DNA from: a virus
Length of the DNA stretch: 35,211 nt
Strand: one strand, 5' to 3'
Virus record (IMG/VR): IMGVR_UViG_3300027972_000036
Span: 1 to 35,211 of that record
The notes beneath the pieces are model-generated. The model saw only the letters and a program-made list of their open reading frames with translations, did not search any database and was not told the DNA's origin. This document shows positions 23,739 to 30,644 of the stretch, one piece after another. The translations under genes and the position numbers were made by a program. The stretch's first letter is position 1; the number at the start of each line of letters is the position of its first letter.

Positions 23739-25997
23739 ATGAGAACCTATTATTATTATCAAGCATTAAGAAAAACTATAACTCAGTTTCTTGATATTTT
23801 TAACGATATAAAAATAAAAAGATATGATGAAAATGGTGTTTTTACAAACCATATAAATGTTCCAATAAAGTTTGCTCCAAAAGAAAGAGCGTATTATTAT
23901 ATATTTGAAAATCATCAAGATGAAATGTTACCTATGATTAGCGTAACAATGAACTCTGTATCATTTGCCAATGATAGAATGGGTAGTAATTATCACATAC
24001 TGACAAAAGCTTCCCAGATTGATGCTGGTATTATGCAACGATTTTTAAATCCTGTTCCATATAATCTTGGTTTTACTGTATTCCTTTGGACAAAATATAT
24101 GGCGGATGTTGATCAAATACTTGAACAAATATTAGCATATTTTGCACCACATATCTTTATAAGAATTTATATGCCTGAAGTTGATTTCTTCTTTGATGTA
24201 AAAGTGGTATTTGCCGGAGCAAGTCCTGATATATCAACAGATTTAGGTGAAGAAGAAAGAAGAATAATAAAATATACAATGGACTTTACAGTTCAAACAT
24301 ACTTATTCAGACCAGTAGAAGATTATGGATTAATTAAACAAATTTTTATCAATTACTATACAAATGAAGAAGGATGGGCAGAAGCATTTAGAGATACAAC
24401 TTCAATGTTTTCTTCTGCAGCATCCGGTGAATCACAAGTATTTACTGGAATAAGTCCATATTTAAATGAAGAAGATGAAAAGATTTATACATATGAAATA
24501 TTCCAATTTGGTGAAAGAGTTGGACCACCAATTCCTAAAATAATCATGCCAGGTCCACCACGAAATGAAACACCTGAAGGTGTTAATGGAAGTGTTAATT
24601 TAGGATATTCTGATTTAATATCAGAAACATTTGAAACAACTATAGGTACAGGTGTAGGTATTAACTTAGGATATTCTGATTTAATAACAGAACTATCAGA
24701 TATTATTACTAATATTATCTGTATGGGTTATAATAGTGAAACATTAGCAATACAAAACTTTAGTGAAGAAATCAGCGTGGAATTTAATATCAGTACAGAA
24801 GATTTTGAAATTGAGAGTGGTAAATATTTAGCAGTAACAGAAAATCTTTCACCAAGTGCAACATATGATTTAAGATATAATGCAATTTCTGATAATCCAT
24901 TTACCTTGGAATTATATAAAGAAATAAATGATGTATCTACAGTAGCTCTTAATAGAACAAGTAATCTTTACTGGGGTAGACTAACTTATGGAACTTGGGT
25001 GGATCCATATTGGATAGGTGGTTTAAGTGGCGGTAATTATAATTTATGGTTAAGAACAAGTTTAGCACCCGATCTTGGTGAATGGTCGGCTAATTACTTT
25101 CCTAATAGTATGAGAATAAATTTCAGTACTGCAGGTTCAAATACACTTACCGGCACTTTAATATATACACCCAGAGACCCAGATGGATATGATCAAGGTT
25201 TATTTACATTATATACTGGACCAATAGTAAATAATGAAATTATAAGTTTAGATTGGTCATCTAAAGATGGTGATGATCCAGCATGGGAATGGACATATTA
25301 TATTAGAAGACTTCATTTTTCAATGCCTACTGATAATTACCAAATTAACAGTATAGAATTTATTTCTGAAGAATTGACCTTAGTTTTTACTTTACATCAA
25401 AGCTGGGATGCAAATTTAGTTGGTGAAACATACACTATAGAAAATGCAACATCTACAATAACAACAAGTGCATCATCCTTCTATACAATATTAGAAAATA
25501 CTCATGATAGTTGTAGTGTTATAAGTATAACACCAAGTGCATCTATTGTTATTGAAGAAGGTGATGGTGGAGATGAAGAAGAATTAATTACACAAAATTT
25601 TGAAACCGCACAAGAAGCTATGGTATGGGCAGAAGAAAACCTGACACATGATGGTTATAATACTGAAGAAGATGTATCTGTTATGTCAATAGGATCGGGT
25701 GCTTGGGGTGCTATATATTACTATAATTTAAATAATGGTTCAGTATGGGATGGTGAAGGTTCAACATTAAAATCAACAGATGCAAGTTCAACAGATGATA
25801 TATATTGGGCCAGTTATATAAAAACAGGATTACAAGCATACAGTGAACAATGGAGTAGTCCATTAGAAGATATAGGAACAACAACATATAATATTACTCC
25901 TTGGCATTGGAGTCAATCATGCTTTGTAATACGAAACGATGGGCCAACTACATTAACATTTAATGTTAAACTTGTTTCTGGTGAAATTATCGGCTAA
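23739..25997 (+). CDS. 15: Tail terminator / sheath stabiliser gp15-like, with large C-terminal extension
   Basis: 752 residues versus 272 in T4 gp15. Residues 1-~225 match the gp15 pattern: Y-Y-Q-A-L-R-K opening, D-I-F-N-D-I-K-I-K-R, I-N-V-P-I-K-F-A-P-K-E-R, V-D-Q-I-L-E-Q-I-L-A-Y-F-A-P-H and E-E-R-R-I-I-K-Y-T-M-D-F-T-V-Q-T-Y-L. This domain caps the finished tail and joins it to the neck. Beyond it lie a Pro-rich linker (~255-280), two N-L-G-Y-S-D-L-I repeats (~290-315), a ~280-residue domain (~327-605) shared with the protein at 19601, an acidic linker and a further ~135-residue domain (615-752). The extension should decorate the neck surface. Homology at the N-terminus is convincing; the role of the extension is unknown. 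Confidence 0.8.
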   Translation: MRTYYYYQALRKTITQFLDIFNDIKIKRYDENGVFTNHINVPIKFAPKERAYYYIFENHQDEMLPMISVTMNSVSFANDRMGSNYHILTKASQIDAGIMQRFLNPVPYNLGFTVFLWTKYMADVDQILEQILAYFAPHIFIRIYMPEVDFFFDVKVVFAGASPDISTDLGEEERRIIKYTMDFTVQTYLFRPVEDYGLIKQIFINYYTNEEGWAEAFRDTTSMFSSAASGESQVFTGISPYLNEEDEKIYTYEIFQFGERVGPPIPKIIMPGPPRNETPEGVNGSVNLGYSDLISETFETTIGTGVGINLGYSDLITELSDIITNIICMGYNSETLAIQNFSEEISVEFNISTEDFEIESGKYLAVTENLSPSATYDLRYNAISDNPFTLELYKEINDVSTVALNRTSNLYWGRLTYGTWVDPYWIGGLSGGNYNLWLRTSLAPDLGEWSANYFPNSMRINFSTAGSNTLTGTLIYTPRDPDGYDQGLFTLYTGPIVNNEIISLDWSSKDGDDPAWEWTYYIRRLHFSMPTDNYQINSIEFISEELTLVFTLHQSWDANLVGETYTIENATSTITTSASSFYTILENTHDSCSVISITPSASIVIEEGDGGDEEELITQNFETAQEAMVWAEENLTHDGYNTEEDVSVMSIGSGAWGAIYYYNLNNGSVWDGEGSTLKSTDASSTDDIYWASYIKTGLQAYSEQWSSPLEDIGTTTYNITPWHWSQSCFVIRNDGPTTLTFNVKLVSGEIIG

Positions 25998-26011
25998 AAG
26001 GAATTATAAAA

Positions 26012-26545
26012 ATGGATTGGAAAAAATATCTAAAGAAAGATGAATCAACAATAACATATGGATATCCTAATACCGGTATACATGCTATGGCTGGTGATGA
26101 TGATTATCCAATAGGTAATATTCTTATTGGTGGACCATATGTTAAGAAAGATTATTATAATAGATTAACAACATTTAATATCAACTGGGAACCTGATGAT
26201 AGCGATTGGCAATGGGGTGGATTTGATTCCGCACATGGTCAAGGAACAATGCAAAACTATTGTGATACACTAAAAAATTTCTTTTTAACCGATAGGTTAT
26301 TTAAACATATGCATAATGGAGTGGCTAAACCTATACCAAAAAGATCACGATGGTTAAAAAATGATTTAGGTCCATTTACTGATGGTTGGGGTGATGAAGA
26401 AATGCATCAAAAAACTGCCAATATGGAATACACAGATAACACAAATAACACAAATGATGAATATGTAAAAGATGATGAAGTACATGAAGATATAAATATA
26501 GAAGATAAAATAATTTCCTTATTAGCAGAAGATAAATATAAATAG
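26012..26545 (+). CDS. Hypothetical tail-region protein (177 aa)
   Basis: 177 residues. The first ~130 residues are Gly/Trp/Tyr-rich and look folded (Y-P-I-G-N-I-L-I-G-G-P-Y-V-K-K-D-Y-Y; D-W-Q-W-G-G-F-D; R-W-L-K-N-D-L-G-P). The last ~45 are acidic and Asn/Thr-rich, ending in a short helix. No family recognised. Position between the tail terminator and the tube-like gene suggests a tail completion or assembly role. The final codons contain a TATAAATA (26537-26544). Confidence 0.5.
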   Translation: MDWKKYLKKDESTITYGYPNTGIHAMAGDDDYPIGNILIGGPYVKKDYYNRLTTFNINWEPDDSDWQWGGFDSAHGQGTMQNYCDTLKNFFLTDRLFKHMHNGVAKPIPKRSRWLKNDLGPFTDGWGDEEMHQKTANMEYTDNTNNTNDEYVKDDEVHEDINIEDKIISLLAEDKYK

Positions 26546-26557
26546 AAAGAGATATAT

Positions 26558-27058
26558 ATGCCATTAAATGTACAGTTAAATAAATCAACACCATCAAACT
26601 TTAGATTGGTTTTTCCATTGTTACCAAATCAAGTTGCTATAAATGCATCGGAAGAATTGATATTAAACATTCACGGAACTATTTTACCTGGTGTTGGTTT
26701 GGAACCAGGAGATTTAAATTGGCATAATACTAAATCCAAAATGGCTATGGGCCCAATGGCATTTGATGAATTTACAGTTGAATTTATCGTAGATACAGAA
26801 TTTAAAAACTGGAAAGTTATTTGGTATTGGTTAAATTATATAACCAATTTCAAAGAAAAACCCTTAGAAAAATGGAGAAATTTTAGTGTTGATAGTTCAC
26901 TACAAATATTGAATAATTTTAATGATGAGATTATGAGAGTTGGGTTTGTTAGAATGTGGCCCGTGAATTTGGGTGCCGTAACATTATCAAATAGGGATGG
27001 TGAATCTCTATTAGAATGTTCAGCAACATTTTCATATGATTATTTTGAGATAAAATAA
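26558..27058 (+). CDS. Tail-tube-fold protein (second gp19-like copy)
   Basis: 166 residues, size of T4 gp19 (163). Features of the tube fold are F-R-L-V-F-P-L-L-P, I-H-G-T-I-L-P-G-V-G-L, F-D-E-F-T-V-E-F-I-V-D (the W/F-T-V strand), and the closing strand E-C-S-A-T-F-S-Y-D-Y-F-E-I matching gp19's C-terminal F-E-V-T-L-A-L-D-Y-W. It precedes the sheath gene, while a second tube-like gene follows the sheath. It may be a specialised ring at the tube end, such as a gp3/gp54-like initiator or terminator, rather than the main tube subunit. Confidence 0.6.
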   Translation: MPLNVQLNKSTPSNFRLVFPLLPNQVAINASEELILNIHGTILPGVGLEPGDLNWHNTKSKMAMGPMAFDEFTVEFIVDTEFKNWKVIWYWLNYITNFKEKPLEKWRNFSVDSSLQILNNFNDEIMRVGFVRMWPVNLGAVTLSNRDGESLLECSATFSYDYFEIK

Positions 27059-27061
27059 AAA

Positions 27062-27073
27062 TAAATAAATATA
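27062..27073 (+). promoter_or_regulatory. Candidate late promoter upstream of sheath gene
   Basis: TAAATAAATATA, the same 12 bases as at 5851 and 16242, starting 3 bases after the preceding stop codon and 42 bases before the sheath start (27116), which has a strong TTAGGAGGAA ribosome site. Confidence 0.45.
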
Positions 27074-27115
27074 TACGATAAATAGATATTGTATTATGAA
27101 ATTAGGAGGAAATAG

Positions 27116-28918
27116 ATGGCACTTTACCTTTCACCGTTAGTTGATGTTAAAGAAATAGATTTAACAACAACAATTCCAGCTGTTGCAACTTCAATAGCCG
27201 TTACTGTAATTAGGGACCCATATAAAGGACCTGAATTAAAGCAACAACTTATAACAACAGTTGATGAGTTGATAACAATCTTTGGTGAACCAACTTCAGG
27301 TTCATTTAAAGATATTTTATCATCTGTAGGTTATCTAAATTATGGTAACAAATTATATGCTACAGCCGCATATGCAGTAAGTGCAACATTTGCTGGTTGT
27401 CATGGTGTTTTCGCATCTGCCGGCGAACTTGACGGTTACAATATAACACCCAGTGGTGCATATATGATTGATGATTTTGAAGCAAAAGATCCTGACCAAT
27501 ACCATACTGAGTCCGTTCCATTTGATGAAAACAGAGAAGATTATGGGTCAAGTATATCTTTCATTGCAAAATCAAGAGGTAAATGGGGTAATTATATAAA
27601 AGTCGCATTAGTTGGTAAAAATCTATATAATAGAATAAGAAGCCAAGCATATACATATACACAACTTAATATATCAAGTGAGTTATATGATGATATAGAT
27701 AGTGTTGATGTTTCATTTGACTCATCAACAGATACAGAATTTATTGTAATAGTAAAAAATGCAGACCAAGACCAAATAACAAAAGCAAGTCCAGTTTTCT
27801 TTGTTAGAGAAGCTATGTTTGTTTCAACTAATGAAAGAAAACTTGATGATGAAGGTGGTAATATTTATTGTGAAAACTTTATAAATCAAACATCAAATTT
27901 CATAAGATGTAAACTTGCTTCAGTAGCAAAGAATACTGATATGTCAAATATTTTTACAGATTATGAAAACATGTCCGGTGGTCAAAATAGACCAAGTACA
28001 GAAGTTACAGATGCGGCAATTATTGAAGCATTTGAAATATATGAAGATGCTGAAACAGTTGATGTTAATATTCTAATTGATTCAGATAAATCAATCACAG
28101 TAAAACAAACACTTATGGCAATAGCCGAAAGTAGAAAAGATTGTATAGCAATTCTTGATGTTCCTTCATCACTTGTATTAAACAACAGTGGTCAAGAAGC
28201 AACAGATATGAGAGATTTTAGATTAGGTTTACATTCAACATATAACTTAAATGAAAATACAAGTTACGCAGCATTGTATGGTAACTGGTTAGAAATTTAT
28301 GATAAGTGGAATGGTAAATATAGATGGATTCCAGCATCAGGACATATAGCAGGTATCTATGCAAACACAGACGATGTAACCGATCCTTGGTTTGCACCTG
28401 CAGGTTTGAATAGAGGTATTATCGGTAATATTAGAAAACTTGCATTCAATCCAAATCAAGGCAAAAGAGATATTATGTATAAGAATGGTATCAATCCAAT
28501 TGTATCATTCGCTGGTCAAGGAAAAGTTGTTTGGGGTCAAAAAACATATTTAGATAAATCATCCGCATTCAACAGAGTCAATGTTAGAAGATTGTTTATC
28601 ATTCTTGAAAAAGCAATCTCAACTGCGGTTAAATATTTCTTATTTGAACCAAACGATTCATTTACAAGGCTTCAACTTATAAATATGATTGAACCTTTCT
28701 TGAGGGATGTTAAATCAAGACGAGGTATTTATGACTTCTTGGTTGTATGTGACTCAACAAACAATACACCAGAGAGAATTGATAGAAATGAATTATGGTG
28801 TGATATTTATATCAAACCAACAAGAGCCGCTGAATTTATTGTACTTAACTTTATCGCAACAAAAACAGGCGCCTCATTTACAGAAATTGCAGCAACAGCT
28901 GCAGGAGCAACTGCCTAA
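27116..28918 (+). CDS. 18: Contractile tail sheath protein, gp18-like
   Basis: 600 residues (T4 gp18 659). N-terminal S-P-L-V-D-V-K-E-I-D-L-T-T-T-I-P starts the sheath signature (x-P-G-V-x-x-x-E-x-D). The C-terminal third contains the conserved N-P-I-V-S-F-A-G-Q-G-K-V-V-W-G-Q-K-T and the R-R-L-F-I-I-L-E-K-A-I segment, diagnostic for myovirus sheath proteins. A hexameric ring around the tube contracts to drive injection. Strong ribosome site and C-ending codons suggest high expression. It is followed by a 9-bp hairpin and the tube gene. Confidence 0.95.
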   Translation: MALYLSPLVDVKEIDLTTTIPAVATSIAVTVIRDPYKGPELKQQLITTVDELITIFGEPTSGSFKDILSSVGYLNYGNKLYATAAYAVSATFAGCHGVFASAGELDGYNITPSGAYMIDDFEAKDPDQYHTESVPFDENREDYGSSISFIAKSRGKWGNYIKVALVGKNLYNRIRSQAYTYTQLNISSELYDDIDSVDVSFDSSTDTEFIVIVKNADQDQITKASPVFFVREAMFVSTNERKLDDEGGNIYCENFINQTSNFIRCKLASVAKNTDMSNIFTDYENMSGGQNRPSTEVTDAAIIEAFEIYEDAETVDVNILIDSDKSITVKQTLMAIAESRKDCIAILDVPSSLVLNNSGQEATDMRDFRLGLHSTYNLNENTSYAALYGNWLEIYDKWNGKYRWIPASGHIAGIYANTDDVTDPWFAPAGLNRGIIGNIRKLAFNPNQGKRDIMYKNGINPIVSFAGQGKVVWGQKTYLDKSSAFNRVNVRRLFIILEKAISTAVKYFLFEPNDSFTRLQLINMIEPFLRDVKSRRGIYDFLVVCDSTNNTPERIDRNELWCDIYIKPTRAAEFIVLNFIATKTGASFTEIAATAAGATA

Positions 28919-28924
28919 ATATAA

Positions 28925-28948
28925 ATGGGGGATGTTATTATCCCCCAT
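28925..28948 (+). other. Hairpin between sheath and tube genes
   Basis: ATGGGGGAT (28925-28933) pairs perfectly with ATCCCCCAT (28940-28948), loop GTTATT. No T-run follows, so it is not a typical terminator; it may be an mRNA-processing or 3'-end-stabilising element. It lies 7-30 bases after the sheath stop and before the tube ribosome site (ATAAGGAG). Confidence 0.75.
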
Positions 28949-28975
28949 CTATGAAAATATAAGGAGAATTAAGAA

Positions 28976-29512
28976 ATGCCAAATTTTGACATTGAAAGTT
29001 ATAAATCTAATTTTAGAGATGGAGCAAGAGCGAATCTGTTTTATTTTTTGCCAATGATTCCAGGAGATTGTATTGAAGGTGATATGACAAATGGTAGAAC
29101 TTCATATTTGGTTAGATCAACAAGTCTACCAGCATCAACAATAGAAGAAATAAATTTAAACTGGCAAGGTTTTGATTTCTTTGTTGGTGGTAAACATACA
29201 TTTTCTGATTTTACCGTAACATTCAACCTTGATGATAAGGGTTTATTGAGATTATGCTTTGAGAACTGGATTAATAAGATTCACGACCCAGTAACAAATG
29301 AATATGGTACAATCGCATTCTATATGTTCCCACAAAGATTGCAATTACTTGGATATGATGGAACTCCAGTTATGGAATATCTATTACACCACGCCTGGCC
29401 AAGAGAAGTTGCAGCTGCAACTTTGGATTATAGTACAAATGATAATGTTCAATTTGATGTTACATTTAGATATGCATATCATACATTGACAACAAGACCA
29501 ACTGGTTTATAA
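28976..29512 (+). CDS. 19: Tail tube protein, gp19-like
   Basis: 178 residues (T4 gp19 163). Tube-fold pattern: A-N-L-F-Y-F-L-P-M-I-P near residue 19, S-T-S-L-P-A-S-T-I-E-E-I, the F-S-D-F-T-V-T-F-N-L-D strand, H-A-W-P-R-E-V-A-A-A-T-L-D-Y near 140 (gp19 'G-L-W-P-T-N-V-G') and a closing Q-F-D-V-T-F-R-Y-A-Y-H. Directly follows the sheath gene, as in T4. It polymerises on the tape measure/baseplate hub to form the DNA channel. Confidence 0.88.
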   Translation: MPNFDIESYKSNFRDGARANLFYFLPMIPGDCIEGDMTNGRTSYLVRSTSLPASTIEEINLNWQGFDFFVGGKHTFSDFTVTFNLDDKGLLRLCFENWINKIHDPVTNEYGTIAFYMFPQRLQLLGYDGTPVMEYLLHHAWPREVAAATLDYSTNDNVQFDVTFRYAYHTLTTRPTGL

Positions 29513-29541
29513 AAATAGAATAAAAACAAGAGGTTATATAA

Positions 29542-30348
29542 ATGAGTAATAAAAATGTTCATCAGAATGGTCCACCCATTCAAAGAGTTGTTAAGAAAGA
29601 AAAGAGTACATTTGATGTATCCAAATTTCAAGAAATATATGAGTTTGATACCACACTACCTGGCACTGGTATACCAGTAAGATTTAGACCACTGAAAACT
29701 GGTCAAATTAAAAAGATGTTGGCATATGAAAATGAAAAAGACCCATTAGCATTATCAAAGATGATGAATATGGTTATAACCGAAGCGGTTATAAACAAAG
29801 ATGATTTTGATATTAATGATATTCTTATTAAAGATAGGGCCTTCTTACTTTGGGAAATGAGAAACAAAACCAAAGGCAACATGTGGGAAACAGAATATAA
29901 ATGTGAGAAATGTGGATCACAAAATTTATTGGTAAAAGATTTATCAAAATTTCCAATAAAGAAAATAGATTTTGTTAATACGAATTATATTATTGATGTA
30001 TTTGAAGATGTAAAGATTCAAATGAGGTTTTTAAAAGTAAGTGATGAATTAGAAGCTCTTACTTTTATTGATAATAAAATGAGTGACATGCAAAAACAAG
30101 CAGAGATAACAATTATATTACATTCTGCTGGTATTGATAAGATTATAAAAGGTGATGAAGAATATACCGATCTACAATTAATTGATAAAAAATTCTTTGT
30201 AGAAGAAATGCCAACAGTTGTCTATGAAAAAATATCACAATGGTATAAAGACAATGATTATGGTACCAATTTTACCATAAAAAATAGTTGTATAACATGT
30301 GGTAATGAAATTGAATTTGAAGCAACGCCAGACAATTTTTTTTTCTGA
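29542..30348 (+). CDS. Baseplate hub assembly / tail chaperone, gp26-like
   Basis: 268 residues. R-F-R-P-L-K-T-G-Q-I-K-K-M-L-A-Y-E-N-E near residue 50 matches the T4 base plate protein family (gp26 type, Pfam T4_baseplate). Two C-x-x-C pairs, C121-E-K-C124 and C250-I-T-C253, probably bind one zinc. In T4 such proteins act with the tape measure in hub assembly. The gene sits between tube and tape measure genes, the place held by the G/GT chaperones of other tailed phages. It ends in nine T's and C, then TGA: a T-TTT-TTC slippery heptamer directly before the stop. A -1 shift would extend the protein by 67 residues. Confidence 0.75.
   Translation: MSNKNVHQNGPPIQRVVKKEKSTFDVSKFQEIYEFDTTLPGTGIPVRFRPLKTGQIKKMLAYENEKDPLALSKMMNMVITEAVINKDDFDINDILIKDRAFLLWEMRNKTKGNMWETEYKCEKCGSQNLLVKDLSKFPIKKIDFVNTNYIIDVFEDVKIQMRFLKVSDELEALTFIDNKMSDMQKQAEITIILHSAGIDKIIKGDEEYTDLQLIDKKFFVEEMPTVVYEKISQWYKDNDYGTNFTIKNSCITCGNEIEFEATPDNFFF
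30339..30345 (+). other. Candidate programmed -1 frameshift site
   Basis: Heptamer T-TTT-TTC at the end of a nine-T run (30336-30344), immediately followed by the zero-frame stop TGA (30346-30348). A -1 slip continues as CTG ATT AAA TTA CTA CAA ACC AGT ATG and stays open to TAA at 30546-30548. T-TTT-TT(C/G) sites are used for tail-chaperone frameshifts in other myoviruses (P2 E/E+E' type). Confidence 0.65.
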
Positions 30349-30368
30349 TTAAATTACTACAAACCAGT

Positions 30369-30548
30369 ATGCCAAAAATAACAGAGGAACAGTTTATTTT
30401 GGCAACAATGGGAATAAGTCTTTCAGAATCGGAAAATTTAGTAGACTTTGAAAGAGAAGCATATGTAAATATGGCTATAAAAGAAAAGAAAATGCAACTT
30501 GATATAGCTACGATGATGGCAGGTGGCCATTTGTCACGCTTATCCTAA
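30369..30548 (+). CDS. Frameshift extension of the hub chaperone (GT-like), 59 codons from first ATG
   Basis: Open in the -1 frame from 30345; from ATG 30369 it encodes 59 residues: M-P-K-I-T-E-E-Q-F-I-L-A-T-M-G then a helical, Met/Lys-rich stretch ending G-G-H-L-S-R-L-S. No ribosome-binding sequence precedes the ATG (upstream is AAATTACTACAAACCAGT), unlike nearly every other gene here. Expression by frameshift from the preceding gene is therefore favoured, giving a ~335-residue fusion. The small helical extension resembles the T part of G-T chaperones, which binds the tape measure. It could still be an independent, coupled small gene. Confidence 0.6.
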   Translation: MPKITEEQFILATMGISLSESENLVDFEREAYVNMAIKEKKMQLDIATMMAGGHLSRLS

Positions 30549-30569
30549 TATAAAGGATATGGATCATAG

Positions 30570-30633
30570 AAGGTCTAAAGGACAAAAACACATTATCCGG
30601 TGTTGATGTAAACTTTAGACCTTTTTATTTTGG
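30570..30633 (+). terminator. Long hairpin with T-tract before tape measure gene
   Basis: AAGGTCTAAAG (30570-30580) pairs perfectly with CTTTAGACCTT (30613-30623), followed by TTTATTTT. The 32-base loop holds a smaller AACAC/GTGTT hairpin. It fits an intrinsic terminator or attenuator lowering tape-measure message relative to tube and chaperone; it overlaps the start of the tape-measure ribosome site region. Confidence 0.55.
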
Positions 30634-30644
30634 AGATAAAATAT

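Noticed and set aside
26537-26544. TATAAATA inside the end of the 177-aa gene as a late promoter
   Set aside because: It is only 13 bases from the next start codon, leaving no room for a leader with a ribosome site; it lies within coding sequence in AT-rich DNA.
30630-30644. TTG at 30630 as tape-measure start
   Set aside because: It overlaps the only good ribosome site (GGAG 30632-30635), which is ideally spaced for ATG 30645.
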